DNA of 64,000 nucleotides, taken from assembly GCF_026626665.1 (NCBI RefSeq), contig NZ_JAPNKE010000002.1, forward strand, positions 6,487,168 through 6,551,167, read 5' to 3'. Below the pieces are notes generated by a model. The model did not search any database, was not told where the DNA came from, and saw only the letters and a list, made by a program, of their open reading frames with translations. This DNA is from Nannocystis pusilla. Its GTDB lineage: Bacteria > Myxococcota_A > Polyangia > Nannocystales > Nannocystaceae. This document shows, in pieces, positions 9,191 to 19,384 of this stretch (position 1 is its first letter; each line of letters begins with the position of its first letter). Both the position numbers and the translations under genes were made by a program.

Positions 9191-9823
9191 ATGACCGAGT
9201 CCATCATCACCTTCTTCCACAATCCGCAGTCGCGTTCGGCCGGCGTGCGAGTGCTGCTCGAAGCCCTCGGAGCCCCGTACGAAGTCAGGTTCATCGACTT
9301 CAAGGCCGGTGCGAACCGCACGCCGGAGTTCCTCGCGCTCAATCCGCTGGGCAAGCTGCCGACCATCCGCCACCGCGATACGGTGGTGACCGAGCAGGTC
9401 GCGATCTTCATCTACCTGGCCGACCTGTTCCCCGCGGCCGGACTGGCGCCGGCCCTCGACGATCCGCGTCGCGGCACCTATCTGCGCTGGATCGCGTTCT
9501 ACGGCGCGAGCTTCGAGCCCGCGGTGGTCGACCGCGCGACGAAACGCCCCGAGATGGAAGCCTCGACCTCGGCCTACGGCAGCTACGACGCCATGCTGCA
9601 GACGCTGGTCGAACAGCTCGGACGCGGCGACTACCTGCTCGGCGAACGCTTCAGCGCCGCCGACGTGCTGTGGGGCACCGCGCTGCGCTGGACCACGGGT
9701 TTCGGCATCGTGCCCGAGCTGCCGGCGATCCGCGCCTACATCGATCGCGCCTGCGCCCATCCGGCCTTCGCGCGGGCCGCCGAGCTGGACGCGGGATTGC
9801 TCGCGGGAGCCGCGGGTAAGTAG
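9191..9823 (+). CDS. Glutathione S-transferase family protein
   Basis: A 210-residue protein with an N-terminal thioredoxin-like domain (ITFFHNPQSRSAGVRVLLEA; Ser/Asn/Pro near the GSH site; cis-Pro in LGKLPTIRH; EQVAIFIYLADLF as the glutathione-binding helix). An all-helical C-terminal domain follows (GDYLLGERFSAADVLWG). It should conjugate or reduce electrophiles with glutathione or a related thiol in the cytoplasm. The ATG at 9191 starts exactly at the fold; a longer frame upstream runs through the regulator promoter and is not credible. Its divergent WYL regulator suggests inducible detoxification. Confidence 0.92.
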   Translation: MTESIITFFHNPQSRSAGVRVLLEALGAPYEVRFIDFKAGANRTPEFLALNPLGKLPTIRHRDTVVTEQVAIFIYLADLFPAAGLAPALDDPRRGTYLRWIAFYGASFEPAVVDRATKRPEMEASTSAYGSYDAMLQTLVEQLGRGDYLLGERFSAADVLWGTALRWTTGFGIVPELPAIRAYIDRACAHPAFARAAELDAGLLAGAAGK

Positions 9824-10184
9824 ACCCACGGCCTCTTCCCGCCCGCGCGAGCAGGGCGCGACCGTCGTCAGTGCCACGCCCGACCCCGCGGGCGGTGACC
9901 AGCGCGCTCGGGCTCGGCGCCGCCGATGCGGCGCAGCGGAACCCCGGCCGCCGCCTCGTTCGCCGGCGAGGCGCAGCGCCGGCAGTTCAGCCGACGCGGG
10001 GACCCGAGACGCCCCTGAACCCGAGCTTCACAGCTCGCGCGAATCGGGTCTCTGCGCTCGCGTGCCGAGCCTCACAGCACGTGCGGGTCGGCTTGAGTCG
10101 GGATGGTGGGCAAGCGAGCGTCGCTCGGATCGCGTGGCCTCTGACGCGAGCGACCGCTCGCATCAGCCCGCGTGAAACGTGCCG
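9824..10184. other. Intergenic region between convergent genes
   Basis: About 360 bases between the GST and the end of the RNA-repair gene. It is rich in short Arg-type frames with no credible product. I see no strong hairpin or small RNA signal. Confidence 0.5.
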
Positions 10185-13100
10185 TCACTCGACCGGCCGC
10201 ACCCGCAGCTCCGCGCCCTCGGGCCGGTCCGCCCAGCCCGCGAACGCCCCCGCGAACGCGGCCGCCGCCGCCGCGATCGCCGGCGGCTCCCCGCCCTCGA
10301 GCCCGATCGCCCACGTCGCCTCGCCGGCCCGCAGCGGCCGCGGGTACGGCCGCACCCGCGCACCCGCGTCCTCGAGCGCCAGCAGCAATCCCATCACATG
10401 TCCTTCGAGCCAGCCGACGCACGCCGCCTGCGCCGCGCCGCGACCCTGCAGCGTCAGCTCGACGCGCCGCGGATGCGCCGACGGATCGGTCGCCGCCGTC
10501 CAGGCCGGATCGCCCGCGGCGAGCAGCGCCTGCCCGCGGCGCAGCTCCGCGTGCAGCAGCACCAGCGTCGAGCGGGTCACGTGGCGCGCCGAGTTGAATG
10601 ACGGCGGCGTGGGCGTCCAGATCGGCCACAGCGGCTTGCGCCCGCCCCTCGGCTCCGGCGGCGGTCCGAACGCGATCGCCGCCCCCGGCGTGCGCGCGGC
10701 CAGCAGCACGAAGAAGTGGCGCAGCAGCGCCTCCGGCTCCGCGGCCACGCCCGCCTCGCCGGCCGCGCGCACCGCCCACGCCGTCACCAGCGCCCACGTG
10801 TAGCCGCCGAGCAGCCCCCACGCCCCCGCGTCGAGCTGGCGCGCGCGCCCACCCGCGCACCCGCGCCAGCGTCTCGCGGAACACGCTCGAATCGTAGTAC
10901 TCGCCGACCAGGGTCACCAGCGCGTCGGCGTCGACGCAGCCGAGCGCCGCGCGGCGGCTGGCCTCGTCGAGCGTCGCCAGCTCGCCCGGCTCGAGCGACC
11001 CGAGCGCGCGCCCCTGCAGCGGCGGCGGCAGCCCGGCGTACTGCAGGTCGACCGCGATCCCCTCGAACCTGCACTTCAGGACAGGCAGCCCCGCGCTCTT
11101 CACCGTGCGCACCGCGAGCAGCTCGCCGGCCGCCGCCAGCCGCTGCGTCACCGCCGCGAACAGCTCCGCGCGGTCGACCCCGTCCGCGCCGGCCCACACC
11201 AGATCGAGGTCGCCGTCGGGCCCGGCCACCCCGAGCCGCGCCGACCCGACCACCTGCAGCTGCGACCCCGCCTGCACCGCCGCCGTCGCCCGCTCGAACG
11301 CCGCGGTCACCCGCTCGTGCGTCGGCGACGGCCAGCGGCCGAACGGCGGCAAGCTCCCCGACCGCTCCTTCACATCATCCTGTTCCTCGGGACAGGTCCG
11401 CACCGTCGCCCGGATCGCGAACGGCTCGTCCTCGCGGCGGCTGATCAGGTGCACCGCCTCGACCGTGAACGCCAGCGGATGCCAGCTCGCCCGCCAGCCT
11501 TTGATCGCGGCCGCGATCTCCGCCTCGCTGCCGGTCAGCTTGGCGATCGTCAGGTGCGGCACGAAGCCCGGCCCGCGCGCCGACTGCTCGTCGCACAGGG
11601 GGAACAGCGCCGCCGCGGCCGCCTGCAGGGCCGACAGCGCCCCGGGCGGATCGCTGACCGGCTCCAACCACACCGTCGTGCTGCCGCGGTGGTCGAACCG
11701 GCGCACCTCCTTGAGCGCGATTCGCAGCGGCAACAGCCCGCGCAGCGCCGCGGTCAACGCCGCGGCCGCGTCGGCGAACAGCGCCTCCGGCACGAACCCG
11801 TACACCAGGTTGATGTGCGGCATCCAGCGCCCGTGGCTCGGGTCGTGGTCGACGCGGATCGCCTGGATCGCCGGCCACGCCGCCGCCGGCGGGATCACCA
11901 CCAGCGCGCTGCGGTGCACCGGGCTCGCCGCGGCCAGCCGGGCCCGGCGCGCGGCCATGTCGGCGTCGGCGACCACCTGCAGCAGCGCGCACACGCCGAA
12001 GTGATCCGACGCGAACATCTCCTGTCCTTCGGGACCTGTCCCGAAGGGCTTGTCACCGAACAGCGTGGCCTCGATCGGCGCCAGCGCCCCCGCCGGCGAG
12101 CGCAGCGGCCCGGTCGAAGCGGGCCGCCTTGCCGGTGCGGCTGGCCAGCCGCGCCAGCGGGTTCGCCTCGGGGTCGAAGGTGAAGCCCGGGTGGTGCGGG
12201 TGGACCTCGCGCCACACATCGACCAGGCCCGCGCGCGCGAGCTGCTGGTCCTCCTCGCCGTCGCCGAAGTTGAGGTCGCCGAGGACCAGCGCGTCGTCGA
12301 CGTCGGCGCGGGCGAGCCGCTCGACCAGCACCGCCAGCTGTTCGGCGCGGCGGTCGTCGGCGTCGGCCTTGCGGTTGCTCGTCAGGTGCACCGCCGCGAC
12401 CGCCAGCCGCCGGCCCGCCAGCGACAGGCGCCCGACCACCAGCCGCTTGCGCGCCGAGAACTCGTGCAGCTCGAGCGCCAGCGGCCAGCGCGACAGCAGC
12501 ACCTGCCCGTACGGCTGCAGCCCCGCCGCGTCTGGCCCTTCGGACACGTAATAACCCTCGCGCAGCCACGGCGCCGCCAGCAGCTCGGCCCACAGCCGCG
12601 GCGTCACCTCCTGCAGCGCGACGATGTCGGCCTCGCGCTCGCGCAGCAGCTCGGCGCACGCCGGCCCGCGTGCCTCGCTGTACAGCTGCTCCGGCTCGTA
12701 GAGGTCGAACAGCACGTTGTAGGTCGCGACCTGCAGCGCCTCCGCCCGCGCCTCGTGGAGCCCCGTCGCCGCGACCGGCAGCCAGGCCCCGCGCGACGGA
12801 TCGAAGCGGAAGCACGGCCGCGCCTCGAACACCGCCGGGCCCGCGCGAAGCTTGCCGCGCCGCGTCGGCGCCGGCGCGGCCACCGGGGCCGGCGCGCACG
12901 CGCGGGCGATCGCCGCGTGATCGGCGGCCGGGCTGTCACCTGACCCGAAGACCAGGTCGATGCGCGCCCGGCGGTCCCACACGATCAGCTCGCCGGCCTT
13001 GATGAAGAAGATCCGGTGCCACGGGATCTCGTTGTCGCCGGCCAGGAACTCGGCGAGCGGCGCCTCGCGCACCCCGGCGAAGCGCTCCTCGTACCCGACC

Positions 13101-13195
13101 ACGAACCGGCGCACGTCGAACGTCGCGTCGAAGCGGAGCCGCCCGACCACGTCCTGCACCGGCCGGAGCCCCTGTCTGTCGCGCTGCTTCGCCAT
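10185..13195 (-). CDS. Composite RNA-end repair protein (MJ1316 + EEP + 2H + poly(A)-polymerase-like), two frameshifts
   Basis: Read with two frame corrections this is one ~1000-residue protein. Residues ~8-85: MJ1316 RNA cyclic-end recognition domain (LRPVQDVVGRLRFD, IPWHRIFFIKAGELIVWDRR). ~155-400: endonuclease/exonuclease/phosphatase domain (VATYNVLFD, IVALQEV, AAVHLTSNRK, LGDLNFGDGE, SDHFGV). ~415-600: 2H/LigT phosphoesterase (MPHINLVYGF, VPHLTIAK). ~618-1000: nucleotidyltransferase with poly(A)-polymerase-type C-terminus (VVGSARLGVAGPDGDLDLVW, then LLGGYTWALVTAWAV). Frame breaks lie near 12100-12112 and in the alternating GC run at 10837-10850. The total length fits two one-base insertions. 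ATG 13195 starts at MAKQRDRQ. A role in processing or repairing damaged RNA 3' ends follows from the domain families. Confidence 0.85.
12021..12048. repeat. In-frame copy of the dispersed motif inside the RNA-repair gene
   Basis: CCTGTCCTTCGGGACCTGTC followed by CCGAAGGG. On the coding strand it reads Phe-Gly-Thr-Gly-Pro-Glu-Gly-Gln using GGG ACA GGT CCC GAA GGA CAG, codons rare in this gene. It falls in a loop of the EEP domain just before the SDHFGV motif, and closely matches the intergenic copy at 44895-44913. Confidence 0.55.
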
Positions 13196-13369
13196 GACCG
13201 ATTCGCCGCGAGAGCGCGGGGACCCGAGGCTAGGCAGGGACGCCGGCCCGCGCAAGGGGCCGGCCGCGCGCACGCGCGCCGATGTGCGCGCGTGCATGCT
13301 CCGCGCTGCAGTTCGCGCGCCTCGGCGTGCGCGCAGCAGCGCCCCGGCCGGCGGTGTTACCGTCGCCGC

Positions 13370-14947
13370 ATGCTTCGCTCGCCGCTTATTGCGACCTCGT
13401 CTCTCGTCCTCGCCCTCGCCAGCGCCACGGCCCACGCCGCCGAGGTGCCGGTGGCCGATGTCGACGCTCTCCTCGCCGCCATCGCCGCCGCTCAGCCCGG
13501 TGACACCATCGTCCTCGCCGCCGGCGACTACGAGGTGCATCAGGGCAAGATCGCCTGCGAGACGGCCGGCACCGCCGACGCCCCGATCGTCGTCCGCGCC
13601 GCCGAGCAGGGCGCGGCCAAGCTGCGCCTCGACTCGCTCGAGGGCTTCCACGTGCGCGCCCCGTACTGGCGCTTCGAGGGCCTCGACATCGAGGGCATCT
13701 GCGCCGCCGACAGCGACTGCGAGCACGCCTTTCACATCACCGGCGCCGCCAGCAACACCCACATCGTCGGCAACCGCCTGCACGGCTTCAACGCCATGAT
13801 CAAGGGCAACGGCGAGCCGATCGGGCCCAACATGGCCTACGAGCACCCCGACGACGTCGTCGTCGAGTACAACGAGTTCTTCAACGAGGCCCCGCGCGAC
13901 ACCTCCAACCCGGTCACCCCGATCGACGTCGTCGGCGGCCAGCGGTGGATCCTCCGCGGCAACTTCATCCACGACCACGCCAAGGGCGGCGGCGACAACA
14001 TCAGCTACGCCGCCTTCCTCAAGGGCCACGCCAAGGACGGCGTCATCGAGCGCAACCTGGTCGTGTGCGAGCTGCTCCACAGCGGCCAGGTCCGGCTCGG
14101 CCTGTCGCTCGGCGGCGGCGGCTCGGGCCCCGACATGATCTGCGAGGACGGCGCGTGCAAGCCGGAGCACGAGCGCGGCGTCGTGCGCAACAACCTGATC
14201 CTCAACTGCTCCGACGTCGGGATCTACGTCAACGCCGGCGCCGACTCGAAGATCTTCAATAACACCCTCTACAACACCGCCGGCATCGACATGCGCTTCG
14301 CCGAGACCACCGGCGTCGTCCACAACAACCTGTTGATGGGCAAGATCCGCGACCGCGACGGCGCCGTCACCGACAAGCAGAACAACGTCGTCGAGGCCAC
14401 CCTCGAGCAATTCGCCGCGTGGTTCGCCGACCCGGCCGCGCAGGACTTCACGCTGGTCGACGGCGCCGCGTTCGTCGACCTCGGCCTGGCCGTGCCCGAG
14501 GTCACCGACGATTACTGCGGCAACGATCGCAACGACGGCGCGATCGACATCGGCGCGATCGAGTACGACGGCGAGGGCTGCAACGGCGGCCTGCCGGTCC
14601 CCGGCGGCAGCGGCGGCGACACCACCACGACCGGCGACACGACCGGCGAGCCCACCTCCGGCGATTCCGGCGAGCCCACCTCCGGTGATTCCGGCGTGCC
14701 CACCTCCGGCGGCTCCGACGGCCCGACCACCACCGACCCGGGCGGGACCGACGGCGAGACGTCGCTCGGCGAGTCGACCGGCAACACCACGCAATCCGCC
14801 ACCGACGGCAGCAGCGCCACCGCCGGCGACACCTCGCCCGCGACCGACGACGACGGCGGCTGCGGCTGCCGCAGCGACGCCACCGCCGGCGGCCCGCTCG
14901 CGCTGCTCGCTCTGATCGCCCTGCGTCGCCGTCGCCGCCAATCGTAG
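13370..14947 (+). CDS. Secreted right-handed beta-helix protein with MYXO-CTERM-like tail
   Basis: A 525-residue protein with a signal peptide (cleavage near AHAAE, residue 24). The central domain has many Asn/Val/Ile-rich rungs (HIVGNRLHGF, VVVEYNEFFNE, VVRNNLILNCSDVGIYVN, KIFNNTLYNTAGIDMRF, VVHNNLLMGKI) typical of pectate-lyase/NosD-like parallel beta-helices. A ~90-residue Thr/Gly/Ser/Asp linker follows, with a GEPTSGDS repeat. The end is CGC plus a hydrophobic LLALIAL stretch and RRRRRQS, the form of MYXO-CTERM sorting tails. It is probably a surface-anchored carbohydrate-binding or carbohydrate-degrading protein; the substrate is unknown. Confidence 0.88.
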   Translation: MLRSPLIATSSLVLALASATAHAAEVPVADVDALLAAIAAAQPGDTIVLAAGDYEVHQGKIACETAGTADAPIVVRAAEQGAAKLRLDSLEGFHVRAPYWRFEGLDIEGICAADSDCEHAFHITGAASNTHIVGNRLHGFNAMIKGNGEPIGPNMAYEHPDDVVVEYNEFFNEAPRDTSNPVTPIDVVGGQRWILRGNFIHDHAKGGGDNISYAAFLKGHAKDGVIERNLVVCELLHSGQVRLGLSLGGGGSGPDMICEDGACKPEHERGVVRNNLILNCSDVGIYVNAGADSKIFNNTLYNTAGIDMRFAETTGVVHNNLLMGKIRDRDGAVTDKQNNVVEATLEQFAAWFADPAAQDFTLVDGAAFVDLGLAVPEVTDDYCGNDRNDGAIDIGAIEYDGEGCNGGLPVPGGSGGDTTTTGDTTGEPTSGDSGEPTSGDSGVPTSGGSDGPTTTDPGGTDGETSLGESTGNTTQSATDGSSATAGDTSPATDDDGGCGCRSDATAGGPLALLALIALRRRRRQS

Positions 14948-15386
14948 CAGTCGCTCGCGACTCGGCCTCCGCGAATCCGCGCGGCAACAGACGACCGCCG
15001 CGCGGCTCATCCGCACCATTCACGAGCGCGGCTCGCCGTCACAGCGCCGCGCTCGCGCGATCGCCACGCGTCGCGGTCGCTCGCCCGCGACCCTCACGAC
15101 CCGGCCCTCGTGAATCCTCGGAGTCGCGGCGCGGCGAGCGACCTCCACCCGGCTCTCGTCGCGGCCCATTCATCGCAGTCGCTCGCTCTCGAGACTCACG
15201 CGTCCTGGGCCGTCCGCTCGCGCATCCGCCCGCCCGCGGGTCGCTCGCGTCCATCGGCGACCCGCCCTCGCGTCGTGCTCGGGTTGCTGTCGATCTGCCG
15301 AGTGCCATGCTCCTGCGCTCCGCAATCTTCCCAGTCGCCGGCGGACGGCCGGCAGGAGCCCGCATGCGCGCACGTTCTTTTTTAAA
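14948..15386. other. Intergenic region, no supported gene
   Basis: About 440 bases between the beta-helix gene and gamma-glutamyltransferase on the same strand. A TTTTTTAAAA run at 15377-15386 sits directly before the ATG and is the most AT-rich spot nearby. No other structure was recognised. Confidence 0.5.
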
Positions 15387-17099
15387 ATGACCTCCGGGGT
15401 GACCGCCGCTCTCGTGTTGTTTGCCGCCGACGCCGCGGCCGCGGAGGTCGCCACCGCGATCGGCCCGATCGTCGGCGGCGAGGACGGCATGGTCGTCGCG
15501 TCGAGCAACGAGGCCGCGCGGGTGGGCGCGCAGATCCTGGCCGAGGGCGGCAACGCGGTCGACGCCGCGGTCGCCATTCAGTTCGCGCTCGGCGTCGCCG
15601 AGCCCGGCTTCTCCGGCATCGGCGGCGGCGGCTTCATGATGATCTACGACGCCGAGGACGACGTGGTCACGGTCGTCGACAGCCGCGAGCGCGCCCCCGC
15701 CAGCGCCGAGCCCAAGATGTTCTTGAACGAGAACGGCGAGCCGATCCCGTTCGCCGAGCGGCGCACTCTCGGCGTCGCCATCGGCGTCCCGGGCGCCCTG
15801 GCCGGGGCCGAGTACGCGCGGGCCGAGTTCGGCACCCGCTCGCTCGCCGACCTGCTCGCGCCCTCGATCGCGCTGGCCGATCACGGCGTGATCGTCAGCC
15901 GGCTCATGGCCGCCAGCCTCGTCGAGCATCAGCCCTTCCTGGCCGCCAACCCGGCCGCCAGCGCGCTCTTCCTGCCCGGAGGCAAACCACTGAAGATCGG
16001 CCAGCTGCTGGTCCAGCCCGAGCTCGCCGACACCCTGCGGCTCATCGCCGCCGAGGGCATCGACGCCTTCTACCGCGGGCCGATCGGCGAGGCCTTCGTC
16101 GCCGCGGTCCAGGCCGCCGGCGGCGGCATGACGATGTCCGACCTCGACCATTATCAGATCACCGTCGACGACCCGGTGCAGGGCCGATACGGCGACTACG
16201 AGATCGTCACCGCCGCGCCGCCCAGCTCCGGCGGGCTCACGGTGCTGCAATTCCTCGACATCCTCGAGCGGCTCGACATCGGCCAGTACCCGTTCGACTC
16301 CAGCCTGCGCTACCACCTGGTGATGAAGGCGATGCACCTCGCCTTCGCCGATCGCAACGCGTACCTCGGCGACCCCGAGTTCGTCGACATCCCCCTCACC
16401 GGCTGGCTCGCCCCCAAGTACATCCAGAAGCGCGCCGCCATGGTCGACCTGACCGAGAACACCTGCCCGGTGCCGCCGGGCGCCATCGCCGGGGCCGCGC
16501 CGGCGCTCGCGCCCGTCGAGCTGATGAACGGCGACCCGCAGACCACCCACGTCAACGTCGCCGACCGCTGGGGCAACCTCGTCGCCTTCACCGTCACCAT
16601 CGAGCAGCACTACGGGACAGGTCGCCTGCTGCCGGGCTACGGCTTCTTCCTCAACAACGAGCTGACCGACTTCGACCCGCTGCCGGGCCGCCCCAACTCG
16701 CCGGCGCCGGACAAGCGGCCGCTCAGCAGCATGGCCCCGACCCTGGTGTTCCAGGGCGGCGAGCCCGTCTACGTCCTCGGCTCGCCCGGCGGTCCGCGCA
16801 TCATCAGCGCCGTCGCCCAGGTCTTGCTCGACCTGCTCGAGTACGGCCTCGACATCGAGCAGGCGATCGCCAAGCCGCGGATCTACAGCGCCCTCTGCAA
16901 CGAGAAGGCCCGCTGGGAGAGCGACCTCCCCCGGACCGTGCGCGACGAGCTCGAGGCGCTCGGCCACCGCTTCCGCGACAAACCGCTCGAGGTCGGCGAC
17001 GTCAGCGTGATCGCGGTCGACGGCGGGACCTACGTCGGCGTCGCCGACCCCCGCCGCGACGGCGTCGCCGTCGGCCTCACCCGCGCCGAAGACGATTGA
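15387..17099 (+). CDS. ggt: Gamma-glutamyltransferase
   Basis: A 570-residue protein beginning with a short signal peptide (Ala-rich, cleavage around residue 20). ASSNEAARVGAQILAEGGNA starts the GGT domain. The autoprocessing site is the TTHVNVAD segment, with the nucleophilic Thr at about residue 386, separating large and small subunits. GSPGGPRIISAV near residue 470 is the substrate-binding Gly-rich loop of the family, and DFDPLPG and PLSSMAPT are also conserved. The enzyme cleaves gamma-glutamyl bonds of glutathione and related peptides in the periplasm or outside the cell. The upstream gene is not obviously functionally linked. Confidence 0.95.
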   Translation: MTSGVTAALVLFAADAAAAEVATAIGPIVGGEDGMVVASSNEAARVGAQILAEGGNAVDAAVAIQFALGVAEPGFSGIGGGGFMMIYDAEDDVVTVVDSRERAPASAEPKMFLNENGEPIPFAERRTLGVAIGVPGALAGAEYARAEFGTRSLADLLAPSIALADHGVIVSRLMAASLVEHQPFLAANPAASALFLPGGKPLKIGQLLVQPELADTLRLIAAEGIDAFYRGPIGEAFVAAVQAAGGGMTMSDLDHYQITVDDPVQGRYGDYEIVTAAPPSSGGLTVLQFLDILERLDIGQYPFDSSLRYHLVMKAMHLAFADRNAYLGDPEFVDIPLTGWLAPKYIQKRAAMVDLTENTCPVPPGAIAGAAPALAPVELMNGDPQTTHVNVADRWGNLVAFTVTIEQHYGTGRLLPGYGFFLNNELTDFDPLPGRPNSPAPDKRPLSSMAPTLVFQGGEPVYVLGSPGGPRIISAVAQVLLDLLEYGLDIEQAIAKPRIYSALCNEKARWESDLPRTVRDELEALGHRFRDKPLEVGDVSVIAVDGGTYVGVADPRRDGVAVGLTRAEDD

Positions 17100-17133
17100 G
17101 GCGCATGCGACGTATCGTGCGAGTCACCGTCGA

Positions 17134-17355
17134 TCATGCCACCCGGCCCCGCTCGCACGCCGAACAATACACCTCGATCGGCTCGAGCGTGAACGCCACC
17201 GCGTTCGACCCGCGCCCCGCACAATGGCGGTGGAGCGGCGCATCGTCACAATACGGGCACAGGCCTGCCTCGAAGACCTGCTCGCGGCAGCGGCCGGGCA
17301 GCCCGACGAATTGGCAGCCGCAGACCCTCCGCGCCTCGTCCTCCGGATCGCTCAT
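17134..17355 (-). CDS. Small Cys-rich (zinc-binding?) protein
   Basis: A 73-residue acidic-to-neutral protein with eight cysteines and two histidines in CxC, CPYC, HRHC and CSAC groupings, a pattern suited to one or two structural zinc sites. It lies 33 bases downstream of the next hypothetical gene on the same strand and may be cotranscribed with it. I do not recognise a family. The regular metal-ligand spacing is the main reason to think it is real. Confidence 0.6.
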   Translation of the reverse strand: MSDPEDEARRVCGCQFVGLPGRCREQVFEAGLCPYCDDAPLHRHCAGRGSNAVAFTLEPIEVYCSACERGRVA

Positions 17356-17388
17356 CGCTCTCCACCTTCGCGCCGCGGCCTCGGCCGG

Positions 17389-18273
17389 TCATGATTCCTC
17401 CGCCGTCTTGCCCGGACGTCGCGCCCGGCGCTTGCGTGCGGGCTCCGGCGAGATCGATGTCATGCGCCCCGTCGCGGCGTCGATGCGGAGCCGACGATTG
17501 CGCCCCGAGAGGATGAGCCAGCCATCCCAGCCGCCCTCGACCGTGCGCAGGTCGAGGGCGCTGCGCGGCGGCTCCTGGCAGCGGCCGAGGTCGAGCAAGC
17601 GCTGCTCGGCGCCGGCGCGATCGACCGGTCCGCCGACCGCGTGGCTGCCGAGGCGCTCCAGGTACGCCGCGAGCTCGGGCGCCCCGACCTCCCGGGCCTG
17701 CGGCGCCCACCCGGCCGCGCGTCGCAGCGTCGCCTCGAGCTCCTGGCCGTGATAGGCCGCCTGGCAGCAGCTGTCGCGCGCGTGGTGGGCGACGATCTCG
17801 AGCAGGTACTGCCGCTTGGGCACGCCCGGCTCCGCGGCGGCCGCGAGCAGCGTCGGCACCAGCGCGTCGTCCATCAGCAGCAGATCTTCGTCCTGGCTCA
17901 TCAAGGACCAGCGCGGCTGCCAGGCCCAGCGCCGGGCCAGGCCCGCGCGGATGCGGCCGAGGTTCTCCTCCGTCCGGTAGGGCTTGGCCAGCCCGGCCGC
18001 CGCGAACGCGTCCCACAATCGCCGCACCGCGTCGTCGATGTCGCTCGCGCGCTGCGGCGGCGCCCCGGTGAGCTCGGCCCACCGCTCCGGCAGCAAGAGG
18101 CCGTGGCGATAGGCCCGCAGCAGGTTGCGAGCGAGCTGCGCGCCCTCGTCGTCCGGGAGCTCGCGCAGCCGCAGCACCCACGCCTCGACGCTGCGCTCGT
18201 CGCCCTGCCACCCCACGGGCGCCAGGACCTCGACCAGGCGGGCGAACTCGGCGCGCTGTCGGGCACGAGCCAT
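17389..18273 (-). CDS. Hypothetical 294-residue protein
   Basis: No family recognised. The protein is mainly helical and rich in Leu, Arg and Ala, with aromatic-rich stretches (RRWAWQPRWSLMSQDED, GGWDGWLILSGRNRRLRID) and an RKRRARRPGK basic tail. A segment reading LLEIVAHHARDSCCQAAYHGQ resembles no metal site I can name. GC at third positions is high and continuous, supporting coding. It is followed closely by the small Cys-rich gene. Confidence 0.72.
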   Translation of the reverse strand: MARARQRAEFARLVEVLAPVGWQGDERSVEAWVLRLRELPDDEGAQLARNLLRAYRHGLLLPERWAELTGAPPQRASDIDDAVRRLWDAFAAAGLAKPYRTEENLGRIRAGLARRWAWQPRWSLMSQDEDLLLMDDALVPTLLAAAAEPGVPKRQYLLEIVAHHARDSCCQAAYHGQELEATLRRAAGWAPQAREVGAPELAAYLERLGSHAVGGPVDRAGAEQRLLDLGRCQEPPRSALDLRTVEGGWDGWLILSGRNRRLRIDAATGRMTSISPEPARKRRARRPGKTAEES

Positions 18274-18472
18274 CGCTCGACGGTACTACGGAGCGCGCCG
18301 CACGGCGACTGCATGCAGGCGCGAGCGCGAGCCTCGACCCGCCATCCGGCGAATCACTCGCGGCACGGCGACCCCGCGCGGCCGCCGAGCCGTGAGCGTC
18401 GGACCGGCGGCGCAGGTGAGCAGCGACGTCGCGGCTGCGAATCGACGCACCGAGGGGTCGTCGAGGTGCGGC

Positions 18473-19384
18473 TCACAGCGCCAGCGCAGCCGCGAGCGCG
18501 AGGTGGACCGTCGGGAAGATCCGTTCGGTCGGCAGCGGCAGGTCGAGCCCGACGATCCGGCGGGCGCTGGCCGGTGTCACGCCCGAGAGCAGGCACGCTG
18601 CGCCCATCAAACGGGTGGCGCGAAAGACGTCGAGGAGCGCGGCGATCGACGCGCTGCCGGTCTCCTCCATGCCGGTCAGGTCGAACACCACGGCGCGGGT
18701 GGCGCGGCACGCGATCGCATGCAGCAGCCGCTGGGCGACGAGGGCGCAGCGCTCGCCGTCGAGGCGCCCGACGACCGGCAGCAGGAGCACGCCCGGCGCG
18801 GCCTCGAGGATCGGCGCCGAGAGCTCGAGCAGCTCCTCCTTCTGCGTCTTCACCAGAGAGTACTGCTCGTCGAGCGCTCGCAGGTCCTCGAGGTTCCAGT
18901 ACACGACGCCCGCGAGCGAGGCGACGAAGTTGACGAGCGCGATCTGGACGTCCGAGAAGGCGGCCGGTCGGACGTTGCCGAGCGAGATGACGCCGACGCT
19001 CTCGCCGCGGCCGACGACCGGCACCGTGAGGCGCGAGCGGACCGGGTGCCGCCGCGGATTGACCCGCGCCGAGGGGTCGGCCTCGACTTGCACGTCGGGC
19101 AGGTGCAGCACGGTGCGCGTGCGGAACACCTCGCCGACGTGTCGATTCATCGCGGTGAGCTCGGCGGCGCGGCGCTCTTCCTCGGTGAAGCCGCGCGTGA
19201 ACGCGTGGCGCAGCCGGCCCGTCCGGCGCTCGAGGAAGAACAGGCCGATGTACTCGCAGTCGACGATCCGCGTCATCACATCGTCCATGGCCGCGACGAG
19301 CATCGCCTCGTCGCGCACCGCGGCGAGCGCGGCGGCCGAGCGATCGAGCAGCGGCAGGAGGTCGAGCGAGTCGGCGCGAGACAT
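18473..19384 (-). CDS. GAF domain - STAS domain signalling protein
   Basis: A ~303-residue cytoplasmic protein. Residues ~10-160 form a GAF sensor domain (DEAMLVAAMDDVMTRIVDCE, GLFFLERRTGRL, TVPVVGRGESVGVISLGN). A short helix follows, then a STAS domain at ~195-295 (GVLLLPVVGRLDGERCALVA, VFDLTGMEETGSASIAALLD) of the RsbR/anti-anti-sigma kind. The Thr/Ser residues in the VFDLTGMEETGSAS loop are at the usual phosphorylation position. This architecture fits stressosome-like or partner-switching signalling. ATG 19384 was preferred because upstream sequence is Arg-rich. No anti-sigma kinase lies next to it. Confidence 0.85.
   Translation of the reverse strand: MSRADSLDLLPLLDRSAAALAAVRDEAMLVAAMDDVMTRIVDCEYIGLFFLERRTGRLRHAFTRGFTEEERRAAELTAMNRHVGEVFRTRTVLHLPDVQVEADPSARVNPRRHPVRSRLTVPVVGRGESVGVISLGNVRPAAFSDVQIALVNFVASLAGVVYWNLEDLRALDEQYSLVKTQKEELLELSAPILEAAPGVLLLPVVGRLDGERCALVAQRLLHAIACRATRAVVFDLTGMEETGSASIAALLDVFRATRLMGAACLLSGVTPASARRIVGLDLPLPTERIFPTVHLALAAALAL

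Noticed and set aside
15039..16967. Long minus-strand open frame over the gamma-glutamyltransferase gene
   Set aside because: It is an antisense shadow of a clear enzyme; its product is His/Glu/Gly-rich without any fold signature.
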